NCBI GenBank assembly: GCA_963819885.1
Contig: CAWFXV010000025.1
Location: 1 to 64,000, forward strand
Direction of reading: 5' to 3'
Length of the DNA: 64,000 bases
Source of the DNA: JACVRX01 sp963819885
Lineage (GTDB): Bacteria > Actinomycetota > Actinomycetes > Jiangellales > Jiangellaceae
A program made the position numbers and the translations under genes. The first letter of the stretch is position 1. The number at the start of each line of letters is the position of its first letter. The notes below the pieces were generated by a model. That model searched no databases. It had not been told where the DNA came from and worked only from the letters and a program-made list of their open reading frames with translations. Below, one piece after another: positions 25,086 to 32,444 of the stretch.

Positions 25086-25223
25086 ATGAGTGACCAGATC
25101 CCGTCCGCTGAGCAGTCCGTGGCGTTCGAGGAGGCCATCGCCTACCTCGACTCGCTGCCACCGGGTGAGCTCGAGCGGCGCATCGCCGAGCAAGACAGCG
25201 CGGCTGAGCGGTGGCCGCGATGA
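25086..25223 (+). CDS. small acidic helical protein coupled to DUF2510 gene
   Basis: 45 residues from ATG 25086, behind AGAGGG: SVAFEEAIAYLDSLPPGELE then RRIAEQDSAAERW. A single amphipathic helical domain. Its stop shares ATGA with the next gene, so the pair are co-translated. No family known. Confidence 0.5.
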   Translation: MSDQIPSAEQSVAFEEAIAYLDSLPPGELERRIAEQDSAAERWPR

Positions 25224-25648
25224 GCCCGGGGACCGTCGGCCATATTCCGTCCGGCTGGTACCCGGACCCAGACCCATGTCACACCCTGGTTGGGCGGCAG
25301 CGGTATTGGGACGGCGCGGCGTGGACCTCGGCGTGGACTGAGCGCACCACCACGCCGACCGTGACCGCTCACGGCGATGAGCTGGCGGTCATCGGGCCGC
25401 ACACCGCGAGCCATGTGCTCCCGCGTCGCACCAACATGGCCGCCGTTGTCTCGCTCGTTTTCGGCATCCTGTGGATCTTCTGGCTCGGGTCGGTGGTCGC
25501 GATCGCGGCCGGTCACATCGCACGCAAGCAGATCCGCCGCACCGGGGAAGCCGGCGACAGTGCCGCCATCACCGGATTGATCCTCGGGTACCTGGGGCTG
25601 GCCCTGTTCGGGTTCTGGATGATCCTGCTCGGGGCGGCAAGTGCCTGA
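25220..25648 (+). CDS. DUF2510 plus DUF4190 two-helix membrane protein
   Basis: 142 residues. N-terminal DUF2510 motif (GWYPDPDP...LVGRQRYWDGAAWT) faces the cytoplasm. It is followed by a DUF4190-like hairpin of two helices (VVSLVFGILWIFWLGSVVAI and AAITGLILGYLGLALFGFWM) with the conserved GHIARKQIRRTGE between them. Common actinobacterial architecture, role unknown. Coupled to the 45-residue gene by ATGA. Confidence 0.78.
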   Translation: MSPGTVGHIPSGWYPDPDPCHTLVGRQRYWDGAAWTSAWTERTTTPTVTAHGDELAVIGPHTASHVLPRRTNMAAVVSLVFGILWIFWLGSVVAIAAGHIARKQIRRTGEAGDSAAITGLILGYLGLALFGFWMILLGAASA

Positions 25649-25675
25649 CGCCGGTCCTAGGCGATCAGACCCGTG

Positions 25676-26131
25676 ATGACATTGAGCGACACCCGAAGCA
25701 CAGACCCGTGGGCCACTCTGTGGAGATGGCGTTACTTCGTCGCGCTCTGCGCGTTCGCCCTGATCGGCTCGCTGTACGCCGTCCTCACCGATGGGGCAGC
25801 ACCGCCGCCTAGTGACATCCCCGCCGCCGGATCGGCTGGCGAAAGGCAGACCGATGACGACAAGTACGAGCAGACCTGGCCCAAGTCCTACTCCAGCACC
25901 ACGTGCCACGAGTGGAACGCGGAGATGACTGCTGACCAGCGGTGGGCCGCAGCAGCGGACATGCTGACCGGTGCCCGCAACAAGGGCGACGGCGGTCAGG
26001 GGCTACCGCCGGACTCGATGGTGGACGAGTTCATGGGCGGCGTCACCAGGGCGTGCGTAATCCCGGAAATGTCGCTGGCTGAGGTTGGCGCGGGCCTCTA
26101 CCTGACCGAACGTGCCCGCTTTCGCCCGTGA
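25676..26131 (+). CDS. single-pass membrane protein with exported domain
   Basis: 151 residues. One helix near residues 18-35 (YFVALCAFALIGSLYAV), then an extracytoplasmic part with STTCHEWNAEMTADQRWAAA, RNKGDGGQGLPPDSMVDEF and VTRACVIPEMSLAEVGAGLY. The two Cys likely pair. I have seen the pattern C-x-E-W...M...Q...W-A-A-A-D-M-L in many actinobacterial hypothetical proteins, without a known function. The 180 bp to the next, convergent gene holds nothing visible. Confidence 0.65.
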   Translation: MTLSDTRSTDPWATLWRWRYFVALCAFALIGSLYAVLTDGAAPPPSDIPAAGSAGERQTDDDKYEQTWPKSYSSTTCHEWNAEMTADQRWAAAADMLTGARNKGDGGQGLPPDSMVDEFMGGVTRACVIPEMSLAEVGAGLYLTERARFRP

Positions 26132-26310
26132 CTGGACCCCGAATCGGGCTTACCCCTTCAGAATCGGCCCACAGGAGTGGTGAGCGCGACCCTGGTCCGG
26201 GCTTGGACCGTCGGTGGTCACCCCGACTTCCCGGTTGCTCAGTACGCGGCGAATCGCTCGACTCAGCCACCACCAAAGTCCCTCCGTCACACGCCTGTCA
26301 TCTAGCGGAC

Positions 26311-26925
26311 TTAAGGAGTCAGGCCAAGCTGACGTACCAGGGCATCGGCTGCTTCTCGCGATTCCTCTAGCTCGTTAGGTGTGTATGGTGCCGGTCCGTT
26401 GCTGTAGGCGATGTACGAACCAGGGTGCGCTACGCGACCAGCGCGCAGAGTAAAGGTCACCAACTCCGTCCAACCCGGCTCGCTCTTGTGGCTTAGCTTC
26501 GCTTCGACCCGCACCAGGTAGTCGCGCCCTCGGGGAACGACGCCGGGGAATGGCCCGCCGAATTCGATAAACAGCTGTTGCGCGGTACGGCCGGGCACCG
26601 CGAACACGGCAGGGAAGTCCTCAACGTCGTCCGGTTCAGGCTTGATGCTTTTGCGTGACGTGCGCCACGGAAACCCGGCAAGCGCGTCGTCCTCTCGTGG
26701 GAACCGCAGCCGCAGGTCCTGGACGACGAGGGGGCTCGCGCCCGTGTTGTAGAGCACGAGCGGCAGCCGGATGAGAGTGGTCCTGGTATGGAACATGAAG
26801 GTCGCAGCGAACGATTGCGGTGCGTAGCTCTCGATGCGTCCACGTCGAGCGTTCAGCCACCAGAAGCTTCCGACGGTGAAGAGCAACGCTAATCCGGCGA
26901 CGAGCAGCGCAGGCCAGTTTTTCAC
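26311..26925 (-). CDS. membrane-anchored protein with Ig-like exported domain
   Basis: 204 residues from GTG 26925 (VKNWPALLVAGLALLFTVGS). A signal-anchor helix leads into a beta-rich domain with LPLVLYNTGASPLVVQDLRL and FTLRAGRVAHPGSYIAYSNG. The phrase LVLYNTGASPLVV is typical of immunoglobulin-like domains that bind membrane partners. No catalytic motif. The ribosome site is weak, so the start is uncertain. Confidence 0.6.
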   Translation of the reverse strand: MKNWPALLVAGLALLFTVGSFWWLNARRGRIESYAPQSFAATFMFHTRTTLIRLPLVLYNTGASPLVVQDLRLRFPREDDALAGFPWRTSRKSIKPEPDDVEDFPAVFAVPGRTAQQLFIEFGGPFPGVVPRGRDYLVRVEAKLSHKSEPGWTELVTFTLRAGRVAHPGSYIAYSNGPAPYTPNELEESREAADALVRQLGLTP

Positions 26926-27100
26926 CGGCGAGAGCGTATGACATCGAAGCGCATGCGGGCCTGGACCCTTGTCGCCGGCGCAGTGGGCCAAGGACCCCGG
27001 CGGCCGCCACGAATTGCGATGGTGGGACGGAACAAAGTGGACGCGCCGGCCGCCTGGACGTGACCCGTGACCGGCCGAGCCGGGCGTCGGGGGGCGGTCC

Positions 27101-27535
27101 CTATGCCGCTGCGGTGCCGGGTGCGCGCTTCAGCGGGTACACGTACCGCACGGAACCCTCGCGGACTACGGGCTTGCCCTTGGCGTCCACCCTGTCGGGC
27201 TGCCAGTAGTAGATGTTGATCCATCCGCATGACAGGCACGTCGTCCGCCAGCCCGCATTGCCTTCACGACGCTCGGTCCGGATGACTTGCTGAACCCTGG
27301 TCGCCTCACAGCCGGGTCCGTGCTCGTGCGCCTCCCAGCTCGGCTCGGCTGCCCTGCTGTTCGGGTCGAGCCCGGTGTCGGTGTCACGCCAGGTGTCGGT
27401 GAAGCAACACACTCGTTTCCACAACCCGCCGGTTCCGGGTTCTGACCACCACTCGGGGCTACGGGCCGGCGTCTTGCAGTCCGATGTGTGCGGGAATGGT
27501 GTATCCGGCGGCTTCCTCGTCCTGGTTGCGAACAT
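27101..27535 (-). CDS. Cys/Trp-rich small protein, probable zinc binder
   Basis: 144 residues from ATG 27535 behind AGGAG. It contains SDCKTPARSPEWWSEPGTGG, CCFTDTWRDTDTGLD and WRTTCLSCGWINIYYWQPD; the CLSC pair with upstream Cys/His could bind zinc. Soluble. It appears element-specific; no family known. Confidence 0.55.
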   Translation of the reverse strand: MFATRTRKPPDTPFPHTSDCKTPARSPEWWSEPGTGGLWKRVCCFTDTWRDTDTGLDPNSRAAEPSWEAHEHGPGCEATRVQQVIRTERREGNAGWRTTCLSCGWINIYYWQPDRVDAKGKPVVREGSVRYVYPLKRAPGTAAA

Positions 27536-27578
27536 CACTGCGGCTCCTGTTTGTTTGGGTGGGCTGGACGGCTGAGCG

Positions 27579-27893
27579 TCAACGCCCACCGATTCCCCTC
27601 GCTGCCAGGGCACCGGGGCGCATCTCGTCCCACTTGTTCGGCATCCGGGGCACCGGCGCGTGTACGCGAAGCTCTCGCAACACGTGCAGCAACGCGCCGC
27701 TCGTCTGACCCAGCATCCGGCCACGGGTCTCGGCGTCCATCTCATCGATGCTGCGCGCCAGCACGAGCGCCAGCCCTATCAGCGCCGAGTCGGCGGGACC
27801 GGTTTGGAGCGCGTCGACTGTCGTTTGGATTCGCTTGGCGAGGAAGTCGACGTTTGCGTTCGCGGGAAGCGCTTTGGCTTTGCTTGCCGGCAT
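27579..27893 (-). CDS. small helical protein, phage-type accessory
   Basis: 104 residues from ATG 27893 (MPASKAKALPANANVDFLAK). The core ADSALIGLALVLARSIDEMD and GRMLGQTSGALLHVLRELRV is all-helical and resembles short helical proteins often found in actinophages and integrative elements, but I cannot assign it. It lies 43 bp upstream of the Cys/Trp-rich gene, on the same strand. Confidence 0.5.
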   Translation of the reverse strand: MPASKAKALPANANVDFLAKRIQTTVDALQTGPADSALIGLALVLARSIDEMDAETRGRMLGQTSGALLHVLRELRVHAPVPRMPNKWDEMRPGALAARGIGGR

Positions 27894-28006
27894 GTGCGGC
27901 AGCCTACCGGGGTCCCCCACCCCTTCCGGGAAGCAATAGACAGAAGAACCCCGATGTCTGGGCTTGAGTCGGCAAGGGAAAATGAAGATCAAACTGACGA
28001 CAGTCG

Positions 28007-28216
28007 TCACTCTTCGTTCAGCAGCCCCAGCACCAGCAGCAACAGTCGGCAGTCCGCCGGGTCACGAGCGTGCGCAGCGACAGTCAGGCGTGCGCGGCGC
28101 TGTTCCTCGGCGAGCGCAGCTCGGTGTCGTTCCTCGTCGTGGTACCGATCCGACACCGGGCCAGTGTGCAGCAGGTCGTCAACGCTGCCGTCACGGAGGA
28201 TGTACGGATTGGTCAC
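28007..28216 (-). CDS. small charged helical protein
   Basis: 69 residues from GTG 28216: MTNPYILRDGSVDDLLHTGP, then a charged helix (DEERHRAALAEEQRRARLTV) and CRLLLLVLGLLNEE. Reads as a coiled-coil accessory protein. It overlaps a 21-codon ORF upstream by GTGA. No family recognised. Confidence 0.5.
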   Translation of the reverse strand: MTNPYILRDGSVDDLLHTGPVSDRYHDEERHRAALAEEQRRARLTVAAHARDPADCRLLLLVLGLLNEE

Positions 28217-28278
28217 GGCTGTGCCTCATCCGCGCCCAGCAGAGCAGCCACGGCAGCCGGGGCGCTCAGCGCCGCCAT
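28213..28278 (-). CDS. 21-residue ORF coupled to the 69-residue gene
   Basis: ATG at 28278 encodes MAALSAPAAVAALLGADEAQ plus Pro and stops inside the GTGA of the next start. Ala-rich, so it could be chance; the only support is the overlap. It might be the 3' end of a longer gene whose 5' part was lost (the frame is closed by TAG about 40 codons upstream). Confidence 0.2.
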   Translation of the reverse strand: MAALSAPAAVAALLGADEAQP

Positions 28279-28478
28279 CGCTTCCGCTCCCGCATCGGCG
28301 CGTCGCCGGCCATTGTGCCGCGAGGGCTACCGCACGCTCCTGACTCGATCCGTGGTCGAACCGGTGATCCTCTCAGCAGATGCGCATCTAACGAGCCCCC
28401 GTGTATTTCATGGCGGTGGATCGACTCTCTTGTGGTGATGGTCCTGGAACATCCAGGCCACAGTGATGGGGGTCCCCA

Positions 28479-28787
28479 ATGAACCGCATGAAGCGCATCG
28501 CCGCTGCCACCGCCGTCAGCACCGCTGGGCTCATACCCTTCGCCGCAGCCGTGGCGTCCGCCGAGCCCACACAGGCCGAGCAGCCGCTACGCCAAGAGCA
28601 GCAGTACACACAAGAACAAGTACACCGACCTCACCTGGGTGGTCGTCTCAACGCGGCGTCCGCCTCTGCCCTCACCACGAGTTCCCCGTGGGACACCGTC
28701 GGACTGTCTGCCCTCGGAGCTGCTGTCCTCGCTGCCGGTGGGGTTGTCCTCGTTCGCCAGAACCACCACGAACCGCACCCGGTCTGA
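28479..28787 (+). CDS. exported protein with C-terminal membrane anchor
   Basis: 102 residues. Signal peptide (MNRMKRIAAATAVSTAGLIP to ASAEP), a Gln/Glu-rich middle (QAEQPLRQEQQYTQEQVHRP) and a C-terminal helix (VGLSALGAAVLAAGGVVLV) with a short His-rich tail. It resembles a cell-wall-anchored layout but lacks an LPxTG motif. Followed by a strong terminator. Element cargo of unknown role. Confidence 0.65.
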   Translation: MNRMKRIAAATAVSTAGLIPFAAAVASAEPTQAEQPLRQEQQYTQEQVHRPHLGGRLNAASASALTTSSPWDTVGLSALGAAVLAAGGVVLVRQNHHEPHPV

Positions 28788-29037
28788 TCGACCATGCTCC
28801 ACGGAGCAGATGCCGGGTTGCGCCCGATCTGCTCCGTGGAGGCTTGTGGCCTTCGGTCGGGTCACGGCTGCGCCTCGCTGCTGGGCTCGTCAACGAACGG
28901 CCAACCCGTCGAGGCTTCGGCGGTAGGGCATCGCGGCTGAGCCAGTGAGCCAGGCAACGCGGGCAGAGCTGGCCGGCTCGGGTTTCGGTGACGTGCTCGG
29001 CGGCGTCGTCGCAGTGGTTCGCAGTGATCTTGGCCAA
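28672..29037 (-). CDS. small zinc-ribbon-like protein (uncertain extent)
   Basis: A TTG-initiated frame of 121 codons. The first 55 residues look genuine (MAKITANHCDDAAEHVTETR, AGQLCPRCLAHWLSRDALP), with H-C and CPRC ligands typical of small zinc ribbons in actinobacterial elements. The rest runs antisense into the 28479 gene and through its terminator, so the true stop may have been lost to a frameshift; another frame ends plausibly with DEPSSEAQP at 28862. Confidence 0.38.
   Translation of the reverse strand: MAKITANHCDDAAEHVTETRAGQLCPRCLAHWLSRDALPPKPRRVGRSLTSPAARRSRDPTEGHKPPRSRSGATRHLLRGAWSIRPGAVRGGSGERGQPHRQRGQQLRGQTVRRCPTGNSW
28797..28841 (+). terminator. strong hairpin terminator
   Basis: CTCCACGGAGCAGAT (28797-28811) and ATCTGCTCCGTGGAG (28827-28841) form a perfect 15-bp stem, and the loop itself can pair CGGG with CCCG. 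It begins 10 bp after the stop of the 28479 gene. Confidence 0.8.
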
Positions 29038-29075
29038 GATTCATGCTGCGCGGCTCCTGGGCTCCATTTACCCCC

Positions 29076-29182
29076 ACCGTCCCCGACCGTCCCCCACCGT
29101 CCCCAGGGACGGTCGTCTGAGTGACCCGTCTACCTAGGTGTACCGTCCCCCGCCCTATTAGGGGACGGTCACCGGGGACGGT
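29076..29182. repeat. GGGGACGGT repeat cluster (iteron-like)
   Basis: ACCGTCCCC occurs at 29076, 29086 and 29096 with exact 10-bp spacing and again at 29142. The complement GGGGACGGT occurs at 29161 and 29174, with a shorter GGGACGGT at 29106. The copies form hairpins (29142-29169). The cluster lies directly after the stop of the ATPase gene. The last bases of the ATPase coding region also carry GGGGAC repeats (29221-29240). A replication origin or protein-binding array is possible. Confidence 0.65.
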
Positions 29183-30549
29183 CACGAGTCACCCTGATCA
29201 GGGCTAGAAGAATGATCTTCGGGGACGGGGACGGGGACGGTCGCGTAGATGTGAGCCTGCCCCTCCTCGGTGACGGTGACCCCTCCGTCTGGGCGCAGCA
29301 CGAGCCGCACTAGCGCATTGCCCGTCCGCTCCTTGCTGATCCCGGTGATCGCCTCGATCTTCCGCCTGGTCGGCTTCTGATCCTTTGCCTCGAGCCTCTC
29401 GATGGCAGCCCGAACCTTCGCATCGTCTGCGTCGTCCCGGCTGACCGGCTCCGCGCCCTCGCCCTCCGGCTTCTCCTTCGGGGCCAGCAGCGCCAGGTCC
29501 AGATACTCGTGCCACTTCTTGGTGTCGTCCACTTTCAGCATTCCCATGTACGTCTTGCCGGGGAGGCCGGACTCCTGACCGTGCTGGCGCAGGTACCCCG
29601 GCCGGTCCTTCGTGGTGAACACCTTTGACGCGCCGCTCCGGCTGCGCCCGAACGCCTCGACATTCTCCAGCAGGATCAGCACGCCGGTGAGCCCGTTGCC
29701 CTTATGCACCGACCCGAACGCCTCACGCCCGCGCACCGTCTTGTCCTTCGGGACGTGGTCGCAGGAGAGCACGGCAGCGCCGACCTTGGTGCAGGGCTTC
29801 ACCAGCTGTCGGCGGTACGTGGCCGCACCCTCCCCGTCGTCCTTCCAGCCGTGCAGGCTCATCGCCTCGTTCACCCCGTCGAACACGACCAGGCTGGGCG
29901 CGGGGGTGAGCAGCGCCGCCAGGGCTTCGGCTGTGACTCGCTCCTCCGGGCCGACGAATCGGAACCGAGCCCGGATCGTCTCGACTGGTACCCCGAGTGC
30001 CTTCAGTCGTTCGATGGTGTCGGTGGCGTCGGATTCCTCGAAGTGGACGTAGACCACATGCTTGCCCTTCGTCAGCTCGGCCGCGACGCAGCCGGCGGCG
30101 AACCAGGACTTGCCCGACTCCATCTCTCCGATGATCGTGTGCTCCTTGCCCGGGTAGAGCAGGTGCAGCCCATCGGTACGAGCGAGCCCGATGTCCGGCT
30201 CTGCGCGGACGTGCGTGCCGGCGAGCACCGGCCCGAGATCGACCGGACGCCAAGACTCGGGGATGTTCATGGCCGGGGTGAGGACCACCGCCCCGTTCGC
30301 TACCGGAGTAGAAACGACGGGGCTAAACGAGACCCAACGCCCCGTGTGCTTCAGCCAGGCGTCATGCGCCCCCCCGTACTTGCGCTCCCACTCGCGCCTT
30401 GCTGCCCACTTGCCGTCCCCCCGTCTGTAGGCCTGTCTCTCGATCGGGTTTGACCAGTCAACCTCGGGACCAGGCTTTGGGCCAAGTTCGACAAGCTTCC
30501 TCGCGTGCCAGTCCTTCTCCCACTCTCGCCAAGTGATGTCGCGGTTCAC
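29182..30549 (-). CDS. RecA/RepA-like AAA ATPase (AAA_25 type)
   Basis: 455 residues from GTG 30549, which shares GTGA with the preceding gene. The N-terminus (DITWREWEKDWHARKLVELG) looks DNA- or partner-binding. A RecA-fold ATPase follows, with Walker A GEMESGKSW, Walker B PSLVVFDGVNEAMSLHGW and a downstream VLSCDHVPKD. The C-terminus has a winged-helix-like segment (RRKIEAITGISKERTGNALV). This resembles RepA/T7-type helicase-like proteins of actinobacterial elements and phages, so replication of the excised element is the likely role. The last gene of the operon. Confidence 0.78.
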   Translation of the reverse strand: MNRDITWREWEKDWHARKLVELGPKPGPEVDWSNPIERQAYRRGDGKWAARREWERKYGGAHDAWLKHTGRWVSFSPVVSTPVANGAVVLTPAMNIPESWRPVDLGPVLAGTHVRAEPDIGLARTDGLHLLYPGKEHTIIGEMESGKSWFAAGCVAAELTKGKHVVYVHFEESDATDTIERLKALGVPVETIRARFRFVGPEERVTAEALAALLTPAPSLVVFDGVNEAMSLHGWKDDGEGAATYRRQLVKPCTKVGAAVLSCDHVPKDKTVRGREAFGSVHKGNGLTGVLILLENVEAFGRSRSGASKVFTTKDRPGYLRQHGQESGLPGKTYMGMLKVDDTKKWHEYLDLALLAPKEKPEGEGAEPVSRDDADDAKVRAAIERLEAKDQKPTRRKIEAITGISKERTGNALVRLVLRPDGGVTVTEEGQAHIYATVPVPVPEDHSSSPDQGDS

Positions 30550-30821
30550 AACGCACCCCCGATCAGGGTCGCGGTGGCGATCTCGGCCTGGTGCCCCAGC
30601 CGGGTCATCCTGCCCGCGTACGCCCACGCGGACTCGGTGGTGAGGTAGAGGCGACGCCAGCCCAGTTGGCCGCACTGAACATGAACGACATAGACCGGCT
30701 CGGTGGCCGATCGCGGTACCCTGACGGGGTCGAACGTCGGGAATGCGGTCGGCAGCAGCGAGTCGGGCTCCGGGGTGACCACCGGGGCCCTTCGCTTGCC
30801 CGGTGGGCTGTGCCCGGTCAC
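30546..30821 (-). CDS. small operon protein of the ATPase module
   Basis: 91 residues from GTG 30821, with GTGA overlaps at both ends. Content: Pro-rich start, then EPVYVVHVQCGQLGWRRLYL and TTESAWAYAGRMTRLGHQAE. Soluble alpha/beta protein of unknown family. The tight coupling suggests stoichiometric production with the ATPase. Confidence 0.6.
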   Translation of the reverse strand: MTGHSPPGKRRAPVVTPEPDSLLPTAFPTFDPVRVPRSATEPVYVVHVQCGQLGWRRLYLTTESAWAYAGRMTRLGHQAEIATATLIGGAL

Positions 30822-31096
30822 GCCGCACCTCGAGCAATCTTGCGAGCCCGGCGAGCCTGCGCGGACTTGAGCGCGAGCCGTACATAGAACGCTTTGCGCA
30901 GATGCTCGGCACGGAAGGCGAGCTCGTCGGCCGGCAGGTCGCCGAAGCGTTCGCGCGCCTGGTCGAGGAACTGGTCCCGGAACTTCTTCCGGGCGGGTGC
31001 GGTGGCGGCAGTGCGGTCCTCGACAGTCGCCCAGCGTTCGTGGTTCGCCAGGGTGCCGAGCAGTGAATTGTCGGGGTGGCCGGCAGGTCTGGCCAT
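30818..31096 (-). CDS. conserved helical protein of actinobacterial elements
   Basis: 92 residues from ATG 31096: LLGTLANHERWATVEDRTAA, TAPARKKFRDQFLDQARERF and AEHLRKAFYVRLALKSAQAR. The motif NHERWA...EDRTAATAPAR is frequent in actinobacterial chromosomes and plasmids, of unknown function. Basic C-terminus (RRARKIARG) may bind nucleic acid. First gene of the ATPase operon. Confidence 0.7.
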   Translation of the reverse strand: MARPAGHPDNSLLGTLANHERWATVEDRTAATAPARKKFRDQFLDQARERFGDLPADELAFRAEHLRKAFYVRLALKSAQARRARKIARGAA

Positions 31097-31167
31097 CGGG
31101 CACGCTTCGATCCCCTCCCGTGCCCGCGACGGGGAGGATCAGAAGGCTCTAGGAGCCGGGGCGTGGC

Positions 31168-31404
31168 CTATGAAGTTGGGGACAAGGTATCAGGCGCGAT
31201 CATGAGCCAGCTGGCCCGATGACCGCGCGGGCATACCAGTGAACGCTGACCGGTGACGAGGTTGTGCCACACCACCTTCGCCCCTGGTGCCATCTCCAGC
31301 AGCCGCCACTCGATGATGCCGTTGTCGAGCACTGGCACCGGGTCAACCCGCGCAATCCTCTTGCCACACGTGTCGATGCGGCAGGTGCGCCAGAGCCCCC
31401 TCAC
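31168..31404 (-). CDS. small zinc-ribbon-like protein coupled to integrase
   Basis: 78 residues from GTG 31404, sharing GTGA with the integrase stop. Cys pairs at WRTCRIDTCGKRI and SLVCPRGHRASW could bind zinc. Its position directly after int is where directionality factors often sit, but there is no helix-turn-helix signature, so an excisionase role is only a guess. Confidence 0.55.
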   Translation of the reverse strand: MRGLWRTCRIDTCGKRIARVDPVPVLDNGIIEWRLLEMAPGAKVVWHNLVTGQRSLVCPRGHRASWLMIAPDTLSPTS

Positions 31405-32297
31405 AGCGCGTCCATGGGTGAGATCCGTCGGTAGTTCGCTCGAGCCCGTTCGGCCCGGTTGGCGGCCGCATACCGGCGGACCATCTGCGCGGACTTCCAG
31501 CCGGCCAGTTCCTGCAGGTCGCCCTCAGCGCCGCCGGCTTTCAGCCAGGCATCGGCGAACCCGTGCCGGAACATGTGCGCGTGCACCCGGACGCCGATGC
31601 CCTTCCCGCGCCGTTCGAGCATCTGCCGGATGCCATCCGGGGTCAGCACCCCGCGACCCTTCTCGGCCAGCCACAGCGCCGGCAGCTCGGCCAGCGGACT
31701 AAGCCGCCGCACCCGTCCGTACCGGTCGAGAGCCTGTGCTGTACGGGCACCGAAGGGCACGGTTCGCGGCCTTCGGCCCTTGCCGGTCACGAACGCCACC
31801 CTGGTCCGCAGGTCTACGTCATCGAGTCTCAGTGCGGCCAGCTCGGCGCGGCGCATCCCGGTATCGGCCAGCAGCATGATGACGGCCCTGTCTCGACGGG
31901 ACACGAAGTCCCGACCGGCACAACCGGCAAGCAGGGCTCGCATCTGCTCCGCAGTCAGCATCTCGGTGCGTGGCTCCGGGACCTTCGGTGGCCGCACGTT
32001 TCCCATCGGCGACACGTCGAGTTCGCCCTCGCGGACGCTCCAGCCGAAGAACTGGCGGCACCCGGAGTAGTTGCGGTACTCCGTCGACGGCGACACGTTG
32101 CCCTTGAGGCTGACCAGCCAGCCGCGCACGTCGTCGGCGCGCACGGTGGTCACGTCGTCGGCCAGGTCGTGCGCGTGCAGCCAGCGGGCGAACGCGACCA
32201 CGGCCCGCGAGTAGTTCTCCACCGTTTTCGGGGACTTGCCCTCGGCCTCGAGCGCGAGGGTGAAGCTGTCGAGCAGCCCGCCGAACTCATCCGCCAC
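31401..32297 (-). CDS. int: tyrosine-type site-specific integrase
   Basis: 298 residues. N-terminal SAM-like core-binding domain (KSPKTVENYSRAVVAFARWL), then the catalytic domain: Arg in DTGMRRAELAALRLDDV, Lys in VTGKGRRPR, HMFRHGFADAWLKAGG for the HxxR box, W in LAGWKSAQMVRRYAAANRAE at the second His position, and Tyr in the same segment. All catalytic positions are filled, with Trp in place of His as in many recombinases. It lies 44 bp from the att/tRNA-Val, as expected of the enzyme that inserted this element. A promoter in the att-proximal gap predicts a leaderless mRNA starting at the GTG. Confidence 0.93.
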   Translation of the reverse strand: MADEFGGLLDSFTLALEAEGKSPKTVENYSRAVVAFARWLHAHDLADDVTTVRADDVRGWLVSLKGNVSPSTEYRNYSGCRQFFGWSVREGELDVSPMGNVRPPKVPEPRTEMLTAEQMRALLAGCAGRDFVSRRDRAVIMLLADTGMRRAELAALRLDDVDLRTRVAFVTGKGRRPRTVPFGARTAQALDRYGRVRRLSPLAELPALWLAEKGRGVLTPDGIRQMLERRGKGIGVRVHAHMFRHGFADAWLKAGGAEGDLQELAGWKSAQMVRRYAAANRAERARANYRRISPMDAL

Positions 32298-32304
32298 GGG
32301 CTAG

Positions 32305-32333
32305 ATTATGCGTTGTCCGCACGTTATCCTCAA
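32305..32333 (-). promoter_or_regulatory. integrase promoter, probably leaderless
   Basis: On the minus strand TTGAGG (32333-32328) and CATAAT (32310-32305) are separated by 17 bp, and the GTG start of the integrase follows seven bases after the -10. Confidence 0.55.
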
Positions 32334-32340
32334 GCCATGA

Positions 32341-32404
32341 CACGCGTTTCCGCAGGTGGTGGGCGCAACAGGGATCGAACCTGTGACCCCCCGCTTGTAA
32401 GGCG
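32341..32404. repeat. att site (right), 64-bp direct repeat overlapping tRNA-Val
   Basis: Identical to 20478-20541; forms the 3' part of the intact tRNA-Val, so integration restored a functional tRNA. Confidence 0.92.
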
Positions 32405-32431
32405 GGTGCTCTCCCGCTGAGCTATGCGCCC
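32357..32431 (-). tRNA. tRNA-Val (anticodon UAC)
   Basis: All arms fold: acceptor GGGCGCA/TGCGCCC, D-arm GCTC/GAGC, anticodon stem CCCGC/GCGGG with loop CTTACAA (anticodon TAC), T-arm ACAGG/CCTGT with loop TTCGATC, discriminator A and an encoded CCA (32357-32359). The insertion site of the 11.9 kb element lies in its 3' half. Confidence 0.97.
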
Positions 32432-32444
32432 CCAGCAGGGAGGC

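Larger units (their letters stand above)
20478..32404. mobile_element. integrated element in tRNA-Val, about 11.9 kb
   Basis: Bounded by perfect 64-bp att repeats, with a tyrosine integrase directly beside the intact tRNA at the right end. The right half holds the integrase with a coupled 78-residue gene, a three-gene RecA/RepA-like operon and GGGGACGGT repeats. The left and centre hold small secreted or membrane proteins and a LexA-boxed gene. No relaxase, TraB/FtsK translocase, capsid or terminase gene is recognised, so it is either a cryptic or mobilisable relative of actinobacterial integrative elements or a phage satellite. Unit length between repeats is 11,863 bp. Confidence 0.9.

Noticed and set aside
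27660..28343. Plus-strand ORF opposite two small minus-strand genes
   Set aside because: Low-complexity shadow, no ribosome site.
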